Below the pieces are notes generated by a model. That model did no database searches. It was not told the DNA's origin and saw nothing but the letters and a program-made list of their open reading frames with translations. Positions 8,058 through 17,022 of a DNA stretch of 64,000 nt are shown in pieces. Every line of letters starts with the position of its first letter. The stretch's first letter is position 1. The DNA comes from JAJCYL01 sp965206015 (GTDB lineage: Bacteria > Bacteroidota > Bacteroidia > Cytophagales > Cyclobacteriaceae). Position numbers and translations under genes: made by a program. Location of the stretch: NCBI GenBank assembly GCA_965206015.1, contig CBDBIW010000010.1, forward strand, positions 124,001-188,000. Direction: 5' to 3'.

Positions 8058-9853
8058 AAGCAATACAACAAGCAGGACTCGGACTATTTCTCACTGGCTT
8101 TGCCATTTTTCTGGTGAGTTTTTTTATTGCGGATTACCAACTGACAGAGGAGATACTTCGGTCCAGAATAGAGGATGTTAAAAAAGCAGAACTTTTTCTT
8201 AGTTATGGAGGTGACTTAGTCGAGACCTCAACCAGTTCAAGTTTTGCTTTTGTAAAAGAACTTGATACTGTATTTGAGTCTGCTAATCAGGCACAACTGG
8301 AGACATACGGGATTAGTGAGACTGAAATTGAAGCACTACTGAACAAGACACCTACAGATCCTGTAAAATTTTCAATTACTGCTCTAGATGAAGTCTTTTC
8401 AAGCCCTGATGAATACTCCGTATACAAAATCAAATCTTTCAAAGATTATGGTAGTTGGTTGGACGGAAGAGAGTTCTCGTCAAAGGAAGATTTGAAAAAT
8501 CAATTGTCTTCGACAGTTGAGAACATAAAGAAATTTGGCATTGTCAACCAATTCGGATTCGACCGTTACAGGATCAAAGATTTAAAATACAGTTTAACCA
8601 AATCTTCGTCGACGGGGCCTGTAACTGAGAATCCGGTATTGTTCATTTTACTCACTTATATTTTGTGCATTGTTGGTGCAGCGATGTACATTTTGCCAAA
8701 AAAGCAATTGGACGGGCCTCCCGGAATAAAGAATAACAACATCTTTTTTCGCGTAATGCACAGTCGGGGGTGGTTAGGAATTTCAACGGGCACTTTTCTT
8801 ATTACCTTTTATGTGTTCCTGTATTTCTACCCGGAGTACATGACTCCGTGGATTACCACTGTTGATCCCATAAGTCAATTCCTGAAAGGAAGTGAGGCGG
8901 GGAGATTCTTTCTCTATGGTTTTATTTATACCCTGTGCATCCTGGTAATGGGGGTAAGGATGATGATTAAGTATCGCCACAGTAAATATCAAATGGTGCG
9001 GACCGCATCAGTAATGTTCTTTCAAACATCGTTTGCATTTGTCTTACCGGAGATATTGTTAAGACTGAACAAACCTTACTTTGACTTTAAGAACATCTGG
9101 CCCCTGGATTATGATTTTTTCTTCGATAATGAATTAAATGGCTTAATTGAAAGTGGAGGATTAGGCATCTTTATGATAGGGTGGGGCATTGGACTAACGA
9201 TATTGGGAGTTCCATTATTTGTCCATTTTTTTGGAAAGAGATGGTATTGTAGTTGGGTTTGTGGGTGTGGTGGCTTAGCAGAGACACTGGGTGATCCTTA
9301 TCGTCAATTGTCAGACAGGTCGCTGAAAGCCTGGAAAGTTGAAAGGTGGATGATCCATGGTGTTTTGGTATTTGCTGTTTTTATGACCGCCGCGGTGCTT
9401 TACACTTATTGGACAGGAGATAGTAATTTTTTAGGGATTGTTGATTCCTACAAAATCAGGGAAGTGTACGGTGCCTGGATTGGTGCTGGTTTTGCTGGTG
9501 TAGTTGGAACCGGATTTTATCCCCTGATGGGTAATCGGGTTTGGTGTCGATTTGGTTGCCCACTGGCTGCATACCTGGGCCTAATTCAAAAATTTAAGTC
9601 GAGATTCAGAATTACTACGAATGGAGGTCAGTGTATTTCCTGCGGCAATTGTTCTACTTATTGTGAAATGGGGATTGATGTAAGATGGTATGCTCAACGA
9701 GGTCAGAATATCATTCGGTCGTCTTGCGTTGGATGCGGAGTTTGTTCTTCAGTCTGTCCAAGGGGTGTCCTGAATTTGGAAGTGAAGAGTGAAGCAGGCC
9801 GCTACAATAAGCCAGTGTTGATTGGAAATGACAGTATCAAGGTTGAGGCGTAA
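8054..9853 (+). CDS. membrane 4Fe-4S protein (CcoG/NapH/NosR-like)
   Basis: A 599-residue polytopic membrane protein. A first membrane helix (residues 7-27) is followed by an extracytoplasmic domain to about 190, then several helices with the motif RWYCSWVCGCGGLAETLGD and, later, NRVWCRFGCPLAAYLG, paired membrane cysteine motifs like those of NapH/CcoG/NosR. The tail carries two ferredoxin-type clusters: CISCGNCSTYC and CVGCGVCSSVCPRG. It likely passes electrons between a cytoplasmic donor, presumably the overlapping upstream flavoprotein, and a membrane or periplasmic acceptor. The large extracytoplasmic N-terminal domain is unlike CcoG and suggests a specialised partner. Confidence 0.75.
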   Translation: MKAIQQAGLGLFLTGFAIFLVSFFIADYQLTEEILRSRIEDVKKAELFLSYGGDLVETSTSSSFAFVKELDTVFESANQAQLETYGISETEIEALLNKTPTDPVKFSITALDEVFSSPDEYSVYKIKSFKDYGSWLDGREFSSKEDLKNQLSSTVENIKKFGIVNQFGFDRYRIKDLKYSLTKSSSTGPVTENPVLFILLTYILCIVGAAMYILPKKQLDGPPGIKNNNIFFRVMHSRGWLGISTGTFLITFYVFLYFYPEYMTPWITTVDPISQFLKGSEAGRFFLYGFIYTLCILVMGVRMMIKYRHSKYQMVRTASVMFFQTSFAFVLPEILLRLNKPYFDFKNIWPLDYDFFFDNELNGLIESGGLGIFMIGWGIGLTILGVPLFVHFFGKRWYCSWVCGCGGLAETLGDPYRQLSDRSLKAWKVERWMIHGVLVFAVFMTAAVLYTYWTGDSNFLGIVDSYKIREVYGAWIGAGFAGVVGTGFYPLMGNRVWCRFGCPLAAYLGLIQKFKSRFRITTNGGQCISCGNCSTYCEMGIDVRWYAQRGQNIIRSSCVGCGVCSSVCPRGVLNLEVKSEAGRYNKPVLIGNDSIKVEA

Positions 9854-9855
9854 TC

Positions 9856-10794
9856 TCATTTAAGGAGAAGGCCTAACGTTGCTTCCTGGTCCTTCAATGA
9901 CTGGTATGCATCTTTAAGCTCTATGATTGTGAACCAAATTTCGTCTCCAGGTTTAGCTTGTGCTAATTGATCTAAATGGGCAGTTATGACATTGCCAATT
10001 CTTGGATAACCTCCTGTTGTTTGTGCATCGGTCATTAAAATGACAGGTTGGCCAGAATTAGTAATTTGAATTGTCCCTGTCACTATACCAGATGATATGA
10101 CCTCTTGCTTAGGATCAAACCCTGATATGGTGGTGCCTAACCGAAAGCCCATTCTGTTGGAATCCGCGGTTATGGTATGACCTCTCTTGAGGAAATCGTC
10201 TATAGAACTTCTTGAGAAGTCATCGAACTCAGGCCCGGGGAGTATACTGATTTGAATTTGTTTTGCAAATTTGGGTCGAAGCTCTTTGGGGTATACCTTG
10301 TTTGTGATTGATTTTGAGGAATTTATCAATATCACACTTCCTTTTACAGGACAACTGTCGGGGGTGAGATTTTGCTCTGAAAGTAGAAAAGCACTACTAC
10401 TATTTAGCCATTTCTTTACCTTCCATACCCCTCCGATAGCCAGATAAGCCCTACTGCCTTCTTTTATCGCTCCGAACGTGAGTTCAAATCCCCTTTTGAC
10501 TGAAACAGTTTCGTACATGTTTAATGGTACGCCATCAATCATGGGTGAAATATTGGCTCCGGTAATAGCAATTTGGCAATCACCTTCTACCTCAATTTGA
10601 GGCCCTAAAAGAGCTATTTCGAGCACAGGTGTTTGCGGACTGTTACCTACCAGCCAGTTAGCAATTCGGGCAGACGATTTATCCATAACACCACCAATAG
10701 GTACACCAAATGCTTGTTGCCCGCTTCTACCTTTGTCTTGAACTAAAGTTTGCAAGCCTGGTTTCTTAAAATGAAGTGTAATCGTATTACTCAT
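9856..10794 (-). CDS. pxpC: 5-oxoprolinase subunit PxpC
   Basis: Carboxyltransferase-like (KipA/DUF183) subunit of the ATP-dependent bacterial 5-oxoprolinase. Family motifs include KPGLQTLVQDKGRSGQQAFG with GVPIGGVMDKSSA near the N-terminus and VTGTIQITNSGQPVILMTDA with TTGGYPRIG near the C-terminus. I place the start at 10794 (MSNTITLHF), giving an 8-base overlap with pxpB; the longer start at 10806 adds four residues. PxpABC opens 5-oxoproline, a damaged or cyclised form of glutamate/glutamine, to glutamate with ATP. It is the last gene of the transporter-pxpA-pxpB-pxpC run. Confidence 0.93.
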   Translation of the reverse strand: MSNTITLHFKKPGLQTLVQDKGRSGQQAFGVPIGGVMDKSSARIANWLVGNSPQTPVLEIALLGPQIEVEGDCQIAITGANISPMIDGVPLNMYETVSVKRGFELTFGAIKEGSRAYLAIGGVWKVKKWLNSSSAFLLSEQNLTPDSCPVKGSVILINSSKSITNKVYPKELRPKFAKQIQISILPGPEFDDFSRSSIDDFLKRGHTITADSNRMGFRLGTTISGFDPKQEVISSGIVTGTIQITNSGQPVILMTDAQTTGGYPRIGNVITAHLDQLAQAKPGDEIWFTIIELKDAYQSLKDQEATLGLLLK

Positions 10795-11500
10795 AAATCT
10801 CTTCAAAATTCAATTTCCCAGACCTGACATTCTTCTCTATCCTATCATAAATTTCTTTTGTGACTGCTTTGAATTTTACACTATCTCCTGCTCGAAATAA
10901 AAAAGGATCAGTTTTAGTGCCATCGAAAATATTGAGGGGAGTTCTTCCGATAATTTGCCAGCCTCCGGGAGCTTCAGATGGATAGATTCCCGTTTGAAGC
11001 CCTGCCAAACCAACTGACCGAGAGGGGACTCTCAACCGTGGTTTTGTTTTCCTTGAACAAGAAATGGATTCGGGTAAACTTCCCATATATACAAAGCCTG
11101 GCAGAAACCCCAGCATATAAACCTGGAAAATAGCCGATGTATGTATTTCAATGACTTTCTTTGATGTTAGTCCTGTTTGTTTTTCGACCTCATTCCAATC
11201 AAGGCTGAACTCAGCATCGTAACAGACCGGGATATTGAGATACCGTATTTTTAAGGCTTTTGTCTGTGATGATCTTACTGCCAATGCCTCTATCTGATCA
11301 CAAATTTCGTTATAAGATATTTCAAGTGGATTGTAGGTTGCAGTTATAGAACAGTAGGCGGGGATACAATTGACCAACCCTTTAATTGCCCCCTTTCCTA
11401 AAACATTCTTGAGAGTAATTACTTTGGCGTTGACTTGAGGATCAATTTTTTGCTCAAAATTTATAAGAACCGCACTATCTCCATAGGAATGAAATTTCAT
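10787..11500 (-). CDS. pxpB: 5-oxoprolinase subunit PxpB
   Basis: A 237-residue AHS1/KipI-family subunit, allophanate-hydrolase-subunit-1-like, normal length. Recognisable stretches are FHSYGDSAVLINFEQ at the start, IPVCYDAEFSLDW in the middle, and FLPGFVYMGSLPES with RLRVPSRSVGLAGLQTGIY and APGGWQIIGRTPLNIFD, the family core. It partners with PxpC to form the ATP-using catalytic complex for 5-oxoproline. It overlaps pxpA upstream by 4 bases (ATGA) and pxpC downstream, so all three are translationally coupled. The KipI label used for a B. subtilis homologue refers to a sporulation-kinase effect unlikely to apply here. Confidence 0.93.
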   Translation of the reverse strand: MKFHSYGDSAVLINFEQKIDPQVNAKVITLKNVLGKGAIKGLVNCIPAYCSITATYNPLEISYNEICDQIEALAVRSSQTKALKIRYLNIPVCYDAEFSLDWNEVEKQTGLTSKKVIEIHTSAIFQVYMLGFLPGFVYMGSLPESISCSRKTKPRLRVPSRSVGLAGLQTGIYPSEAPGGWQIIGRTPLNIFDGTKTDPFLFRAGDSVKFKAVTKEIYDRIEKNVRSGKLNFEEIYE

Positions 11501-12261
11501 CGTTTTGAAAAGCTCTTTTTAACAATATTTCTTTCCTTGAATTTTGCATCTATGGCCTCTAAGATTGAAATGACGCGGGGATTATCCCCATGAATGCAAA
11601 TGCTTTCTGCGTGAATATCAACTGGTGAACCCTCGAAACTATTCACTTTTCCATCGGTCACAATTGAAACAACCTGGCCAGCTGCGGCCTTTGCTGATTG
11701 TAGTACTGCTCCTTCCTTATTTCTTGATCTCAATCGGCCATTGGTCTCATACCTTCTATCCGCAAATGCTTCAGTAACAAATGACAAATTCTGATCAGAG
11801 GCGGCTTTTTCCATCAAACTGTCAGCCATGCCCATGATGGTAAGGCTGGAATCTATCTCATAAACAGCTCTGGCAATGGCCATAGCGTCGCTTTGGCTAT
11901 CGGCGGCTGTGTTATACAGTGCCCCATGGGGTTTCACATAATTCAAATGCCCTCCAAGTGACTCAGTGAGTGATTTTATGGCTGCTATTTGATATTTGAC
12001 AATTGCTCTCAATTCATCTGGAACTATATGCATTCTTCTTCTTCCAAAACCTGACAAGTCTGGATATCCCGGATGCGCACCAATTTGGACACCATGTTTG
12101 AGTGCATTTTGAATGGTAGCTTCAATATGCAAGGGGTCACCCCCATGAAAGCCGCAGGCAACATTGCATGAAGTTATGAAAGGGAAAACAGCAGCATCAT
12201 TTCCTGTTTTATAATTCCCGTAACTTTCGCCCATGTCACAATTGATATCGATTTCTGGCAT
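11497..12261 (-). CDS. pxpA: 5-oxoprolinase subunit PxpA (LamB/YcsF family)
   Basis: A 254-residue LamB/YcsF protein with the family opening IDINCDMGESYGNY, then TSCNVACGFHGGDP, GAHPGYPDLSGFGRR and YVKPHGALYN, and SICIHGDNP near the C-terminus. The conserved Asp and His residues line a metal- or substrate-binding TIM-like barrel. With PxpB and PxpC it makes the prokaryotic 5-oxoprolinase. It follows the NRAMP-like transporter gene by 11 bases and overlaps pxpB by 4, forming a tight minus-strand operon. Confidence 0.95.
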   Translation of the reverse strand: MPEIDINCDMGESYGNYKTGNDAAVFPFITSCNVACGFHGGDPLHIEATIQNALKHGVQIGAHPGYPDLSGFGRRRMHIVPDELRAIVKYQIAAIKSLTESLGGHLNYVKPHGALYNTAADSQSDAMAIARAVYEIDSSLTIMGMADSLMEKAASDQNLSFVTEAFADRRYETNGRLRSRNKEGAVLQSAKAAAGQVVSIVTDGKVNSFEGSPVDIHAESICIHGDNPRVISILEAIDAKFKERNIVKKSFSKR

Positions 12262-12272
12262 ATTAAAGGAAT

Positions 12273-13511
12273 TTATATGATTTGTAAAGCAGGTAAGATA
12301 CCTCTGATCCCAAGAATCAAGGTTAGTAAAATAACCACAGCACCAAGGGCATTGACTGACCTGGTATTTGAGTATTCACCCATGATATTTTTATCGTTTA
12401 CAATCCATAATAAAAATAATGCAATTATTGGCAAAATCATGCCATTGGCAACCTGAGCAAACAAAATTACACTGGTAGGATTGAATCCTAATGTAGAAAA
12501 AATGAGGCCGTTGAATAAAACGAAAAACCATACCCATCTGAATTTTTTCCCCTCAAGGTCGTGTTTCCAGCCAAGTATTTCAGAGGTTGCAAAAGCAGCC
12601 GCAAGTGGAGCTGTCACAGAGGAAGACAAGCCTGCTGCTAGAAATCCAAATGCTATGAAAAACACAGACCACTCCCCAAGTATAGGGTATAGTTGTTCCG
12701 CGAGATCAGAGCCTTTACTTACAACTTTATTTTGTCCAGCAAAAGCGACAGATGATGAAATCAGGATAGCCATTGTGATCAAGCCACCTATCATTACCGA
12801 TATAGCTGTGTCCCATCTTGAATCTGATATATGTTCTGGTCCTGACCATCTTTCTTTAACAGCTGAAGCATGTAAAAAGAGATTGTAGGGTACTACAGTT
12901 GTTCCAATCAAACCAATAACCATGATGAGGGAACCTTTGGGTAAGGTTGGGATAAACATGCCCTTCAGTATTAAGCTTATATCAGGTTTAAGCATGACTG
13001 CTGAAAACAGGAAAACAGAACCCATCACACTCACCATTACCACAAGGCTGCGCTCAATAAGTTTATATTTCCCACTATACAATAACAGGAAGGCCGCAAT
13101 ACCAATTACAAAAATCAATGGATTAAAAGGCAGATCAGAGAGATTCTCTGTGAAAACATCGAATCCTAATACTGCTCCAGTAATATTACCTGCTTCGTAG
13201 ACTGCATTTCCAATTACAATAGCCCCAATTACGAGAAATGTTGAAAAATACTTTAGAATCGGATGGTTAACTTTTTTCCGGATTGCTTCTCCAACTCCCA
13301 TGCCGCCAACGACTCCTAATCGGGACGACATCTCTTGAAGTAGAAATGTGGCAAGTATAGAAAATAAAATAGCCCACAACAGTGTGAACCCATAACTTGA
13401 ACCAGCAATTGTGGCAGTCGTTGCAGTGCCGGGGCCTATAAATGCTGCGGCAACCATGGCCCCGGGTCCGATATTTTTTAGCTTCTTTAGGATGATGAAA
13501 TTCTTTGCCAC
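12273..13511 (-). CDS. NRAMP-fold transporter lacking canonical metal ligands
   Basis: A 412-residue integral membrane protein with about 11 helices that aligns over its length with the NRAMP (MntH) family. In metal-transporting NRAMPs helix 1 carries DPGN and helix 6 carries MPH. Here the same sites read IGPGTATT (Gly26, Thr29) and VVPYNLFLHA (Val207, Tyr209), so the ligands Asp, Asn, Met and His are gone while the rest of the fold is kept. It heads the operon with pxpA, pxpB and pxpC. I infer uptake of a non-metal substrate, perhaps 5-oxoproline or a related organic acid, but substrate is unproven. Automated annotation would likely call it a divalent metal transporter. Confidence 0.8.
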   Translation of the reverse strand: MAKNFIILKKLKNIGPGAMVAAAFIGPGTATTATIAGSSYGFTLLWAILFSILATFLLQEMSSRLGVVGGMGVGEAIRKKVNHPILKYFSTFLVIGAIVIGNAVYEAGNITGAVLGFDVFTENLSDLPFNPLIFVIGIAAFLLLYSGKYKLIERSLVVMVSVMGSVFLFSAVMLKPDISLILKGMFIPTLPKGSLIMVIGLIGTTVVPYNLFLHASAVKERWSGPEHISDSRWDTAISVMIGGLITMAILISSSVAFAGQNKVVSKGSDLAEQLYPILGEWSVFFIAFGFLAAGLSSSVTAPLAAAFATSEILGWKHDLEGKKFRWVWFFVLFNGLIFSTLGFNPTSVILFAQVANGMILPIIALFLLWIVNDKNIMGEYSNTRSVNALGAVVILLTLILGIRGILPALQII

Positions 13512-13588
13512 TAATATTTGGCCTTAATTTAGTATTTAATCCCATCATGTATAATTCCATTTTGAAAATGGGTATCTTTCAAATCATT

Positions 13589-14170
13589 ATGTTAAGGAAT
13601 TACAGTCTATTTCTTGTTTTGGTTTTAATTGCTTGCGAGTCAAAAAAAACAGAAACGTCTGTAGGAGGTGTTTCAGTAATGGAAAAGCAAGAGCCAACTT
13701 TAAATACCGCGGTGACCTCCGAGGAGTATGAAAAGCTGGAGGCTGACCTGTTTGGAGAGTTTCACAATAGCCGGGTTAGCACTTTTATCAGTGAGAATCT
13801 TAATGTTGCGATTTATGGGGTATTGCCAAAAAAGGTTGTACTCTACTATATAGACGAGGAACTTTTGCAAAAGAAGTATAAACTGCCACCGGATATAACT
13901 CATGATTTGATTTCAGTGAATGAAAAGTTGAAAATCAGGGGATTGAATTCGCGAAATGATTATTTCATTAAGAGACTCAAACCGAGAATATTATACGGTA
14001 GTGAGATCGTCTCCTTGACCAATCATTACCAGCTCCGCCGGGAAAACGAGGGAGATAAAATCATTTATCAGGTTCGTAGAAATACCATTAAAACGTCCTA
14101 TACTTATATCGAGCAAGCAAAGGGGTGTAAGCAGATTTTAAAAAGAGTACAGTCCGCAGTGTCTGTTTGA
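13589..14170 (+). CDS. lipoprotein of unknown function
   Basis: Starting at the ATG at 13589 the product is 193 residues and begins MLRNYSLFLVLVLIACESKK, a clear signal peptide with lipobox LIAC, so it should be an envelope lipoprotein. An in-frame ATG-type start at 13505 would add 28 residues ahead of the signal and overlap the divergent transporter gene, so I reject it. The mature part has no domain I recognise; it is charged and ends with KGCKQILKRVQSA. It lies 4 bases upstream of cutC and is probably cotranscribed. Confidence 0.7.
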   Translation: MLRNYSLFLVLVLIACESKKTETSVGGVSVMEKQEPTLNTAVTSEEYEKLEADLFGEFHNSRVSTFISENLNVAIYGVLPKKVVLYYIDEELLQKKYKLPPDITHDLISVNEKLKIRGLNSRNDYFIKRLKPRILYGSEIVSLTNHYQLRRENEGDKIIYQVRRNTIKTSYTYIEQAKGCKQILKRVQSAVSV

Positions 14171-14174
14171 CAGG

Positions 14175-14915
14175 ATGAAATATACCCTTGAAATTTGCTC
14201 CAACTCCGTACAATCTGCCTTAAATGCACAGCTAGCCGGTGCGGATAGAGTGGAACTGTGTGATAATTTATGGGAGTCTGGTACCACTCCCGGTCCTGGT
14301 AGTTTGAAAGTGGCTCGAAAAAAATTGTCAATTGGATTATTTGTGCTGATACGACCACGAGGAGGGGATTTCTATTATTCAGACCTCGGGATTGAGATTA
14401 TGAAAGAGGATATAAAGTCAGTCAAAGCTCTAGGAGGAGACGGAATTGTTTGTGGTGCACTAAACCCTGATCTCTCTGTCAACAAGGAACTTACGGCGCA
14501 ATTGGTTGAATTGTCACACCCTTTACCCTTTACTTTTCACCGAGCTTTTGATGTGACAAAAGATATGTTCCAAAGTTTGGAGGACTTGATTGATTGTGGG
14601 GTGAAACGTGTGCTTACATCCGGCGGCCAGTCTTCGGCTATTGACGGGCATGAAATGCTAACCAGTCTTCATCAACATGCACAAGGCCGAATTGGTATAA
14701 TGCCTGGTGGAGGCATAAATGAAACACACATAGACCAACTAAAAAGCACCGGTTGTTACGAATTTCATCTGACTGGTAGTGAGAGATGTAAGAGCCCGGT
14801 ATTTGAAAATGCAACACTGAAGCTGAACGGCTCAGCAGATATACCGGAAAATGATTACATGGTCTCTTCAGTGGAGAAAATCAAAAAGATGATTAACAAA
14901 ATAGAAAGGTTGTAG
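14175..14915 (+). CDS. cutC: CutC family protein
   Basis: A 246-residue TIM-barrel protein of the CutC family, normal length. Motifs: LEICSNSVQSALNAQLAGAD at the N-terminus, RVELCDNLWESGTTPG, IRPRGGDFYYS, FHRAFD, and LTSGG followed by MPGGGIN. CutC was originally linked to copper tolerance, but its biochemical activity is not settled. It follows the lipoprotein gene by 4 bases and converges with the M48 peptidase gene, whose stop begins on the next base. Confidence 0.93.
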   Translation: MKYTLEICSNSVQSALNAQLAGADRVELCDNLWESGTTPGPGSLKVARKKLSIGLFVLIRPRGGDFYYSDLGIEIMKEDIKSVKALGGDGIVCGALNPDLSVNKELTAQLVELSHPLPFTFHRAFDVTKDMFQSLEDLIDCGVKRVLTSGGQSSAIDGHEMLTSLHQHAQGRIGIMPGGGINETHIDQLKSTGCYEFHLTGSERCKSPVFENATLKLNGSADIPENDYMVSSVEKIKKMINKIERL

Positions 14916-15710
14916 TTAATTATTAACCAGGTTTGTCTTGAGCTTGTCCCAATCAAGATCAAACGGTTTTTCTTCAAACTCATCAGGGAGCTCATAATCC
15001 GATGCCGCTTTTATTCTGGAATTGCTATGAGGGTGGGTCATTATCATCTCCAAATTCTCTGTAATATCTCCTTGTTTTTGGCTGATCTTCAAGAAAAATT
15101 GAGCCAGCCTTCTCGGGTTGATCCCCGACTTTTCAGAAAGTGCTAAGGCGAAATCGTCAGCTTCCCTTTCTTTCCTTCGGTCAAAGGAGGTACTCACTAA
15201 AAGTTTGGATACCTCTGATAACAATAAGGGATCACCTCCGGTAATAATAGATAATAAAACCTCCAGGCCTAACTTTTGAGTCAGTTTGTCCACCACATGA
15301 CGATGCTCGACATGACCAATTTCATGAGCTAAAACTACAGATAACTCTTCCGGAGATTTAACAAAATCAAAAAGACCGGAGAATACAAAAATGTTGCCGC
15401 CAAGGGTTGCAAAAGCATTGACTTCACTTGAATTTAATACCCATATCTTATAGTCGTAATCTGAACTGTCCAAACTCTCCAAAAGTCTTTCTGTTATGAC
15501 CTGCATAGCAGTATCGACATAAGAATTGCTTACTTCATCATACCTGTCGAAAATATTGTCAATTAAATAATCGGATAATTTCTCCTCTTTTTCCACCGAT
15601 AGTGAGGTGATTTCTGTATCCCAGTCAAAAGAAAAATATACAAAAACACCCCAAATGATGCCGAATGCTACAATCAGTATTAGAAGCTCTTTCCAAATCT
15701 TCGTGATCAT
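14916..15710 (-). CDS. M48 family zinc metallopeptidase
   Basis: A 264-residue protease with one N-terminal membrane helix (residues 8-28), then an extracytoplasmic catalytic domain. The zinc motif VLAHEIGHVEHRH lies near residue 135, with the third ligand Glu in RRKEREADDFALAL near 190. The layout matches single-helix M48 proteases that degrade or process envelope proteins. It is the last gene of a minus-strand group with two small membrane proteins: 3 bases separate it from the upstream gene. It converges on cutC with no intergenic gap. Confidence 0.88.
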   Translation of the reverse strand: MITKIWKELLILIVAFGIIWGVFVYFSFDWDTEITSLSVEKEEKLSDYLIDNIFDRYDEVSNSYVDTAMQVITERLLESLDSSDYDYKIWVLNSSEVNAFATLGGNIFVFSGLFDFVKSPEELSVVLAHEIGHVEHRHVVDKLTQKLGLEVLLSIITGGDPLLLSEVSKLLVSTSFDRRKEREADDFALALSEKSGINPRRLAQFFLKISQKQGDITENLEMIMTHPHSNSRIKAASDYELPDEFEEKPFDLDWDKLKTNLVNN

Positions 15711-15713
15711 GAA

Positions 15714-16202
15714 CTAAGCTGTGGGTGGAATGTTGACAGGGTTTTCAGAGGAACTTTCTGCTCTTCTTAGATAAACCTGATGATAGGAGAGTTTCCCAAA
15801 AAAGAAGAAATAATACATCTGACCTTTTCTGGCTTTAATGGCACCCATAATGCTGAAGATGAAATAGAATAGATTGGCGATCACAACCATGATAATGTAC
15901 CCCTTGAAGGCGTCAGTTACTTCAAGGTTTTCAAATAAGAAGATTTGCGCTGCCCAAAATACTCCTGCGGCATTGAGCATGCTGGTAGGGAATTGGCTGG
16001 TCAACGACTGCAAAGAATGAAACCGAACGAAGTGACTGTTCGATTTATTGATATAATAATAGATAATGGCTGCAATCAGGTTAATGATTGGTAGCGGAAG
16101 AACGGCACCAATAGAGGCAAACATCATTAGGTATGCCCCCATGGCGTCTTCTTTTTCCCGTTTTGTTAGTTCTTCGGGTTGCTTCAGGTCATGGTATTCC
16201 AT
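15714..16202 (-). CDS. DUF4870-like membrane protein
   Basis: A 162-residue protein with about four hydrophobic segments (roughly residues 25-52, 72-92, 100-118 and 125-140). The segment SHFVRFHSLQSLTSQF is typical of DUF4870/Tic20-like membrane proteins, function unknown. It shares one base with the DUF4389 gene upstream and lies 3 bases before the M48 protease gene, so the three are one transcript and may form a membrane quality-control or envelope unit; that role is inference. Confidence 0.65.
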   Translation of the reverse strand: MEYHDLKQPEELTKREKEDAMGAYLMMFASIGAVLPLPIINLIAAIIYYYINKSNSHFVRFHSLQSLTSQFPTSMLNAAGVFWAAQIFLFENLEVTDAFKGYIIMVVIANLFYFIFSIMGAIKARKGQMYYFFFFGKLSYHQVYLRRAESSSENPVNIPPTA

Positions 16203-16786
16203 TATTCTTGACCAGAAAAAGGCGGATAGTCATCAGACATATATTGAAGGTATAAATTCACCCGCAAACCCCATCTTAGCGTACCAACATTAAATTCATG
16301 CCAGGACTGGGGATAATTTCCGGTGAAAAGGACAACCCAAAAGGCTAAAAACGACAAGATAGAACCCCATAGCATTCTAAACATCAGTAAGAATCCATGA
16401 GGGATACCCACGTATAATACTCCAAAGAGTGCCTTCACAATGACCATGCCCCGGCTTAAAGTTTCAGGATAAGGAACTTCGAGTACAAAACTTTCATCAT
16501 CTACATTAAGTCCAAAAGCCGGATAACCATCAGCTAGATTATAAATTCTGAGGTTTACGCGGGTACTCCATTTCATCACCTTTACCTGGAACTCAAAAAA
16601 ACTTTCGGGATAGCTTCCTGTGAACAGTATTGACCAAAATGCTATAAAAGTGACTACTGCGCTAGCCAATGTTATGAACATTAGCAAAAAGAAATGTGGA
16701 AATATGATGTAAAAGAATCCGAAAAATGAACGCAGGAGGAGTTCCAATCTTGAAAAACTCTCAGGGTAAACGACTGTGAATTTCAT
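16202..16786 (-). CDS. DUF4389 domain membrane protein
   Basis: A 194-residue protein made of two similar halves. Each starts with a YPE motif (VVYPESFSRLELLLR and VPYPETLSRGMVIVK), has a hydrophobic hairpin (FFLLMF / GFLLMFRM), then FTGSYPESFFEF or FTGNYPQSWHEF and an arginine-rich W-x-xRVNL segment. This internal duplication is the DUF4389 pattern. Function unknown. First gene of the DUF4389-DUF4870-M48 operon; its promoter should lie in 16787-17000, where I see no other gene. Confidence 0.75.
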   Translation of the reverse strand: MKFTVVYPESFSRLELLLRSFFGFFYIIFPHFFLLMFITLASAVVTFIAFWSILFTGSYPESFFEFQVKVMKWSTRVNLRIYNLADGYPAFGLNVDDESFVLEVPYPETLSRGMVIVKALFGVLYVGIPHGFLLMFRMLWGSILSFLAFWVVLFTGNYPQSWHEFNVGTLRWGLRVNLYLQYMSDDYPPFSGQE

Positions 16787-17022
16787 AAAGGTATGGTTTA
16801 GTTAGTGATTAAGGCTGTTAAAATAGGAAAATTATTTGACATCAGGAGGTCAGAAATTTTTAAGTGTTGGCAAGAAAGATGGGTAATGGATTATTATTCA
16901 TGGAGTAAAATACTTTATTCTCAGGTATCTCTCAATAATGAATATATGTTATTAGTAATGCGAATATTGGTAATACGAAGACGTTCTCAGAATATTGGTA
17001 CACATTATTAATCGGCTTCAGG

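Noticed and set aside
12481..12888. 135-codon plus-strand frame inside the transporter gene
   Set aside because: Antisense shadow of the NRAMP-like gene.
16805..17011. 68-codon plus-strand frame
   Set aside because: Low-complexity, no ribosome-binding site and no recognisable domain; sits in the divergent promoter region.
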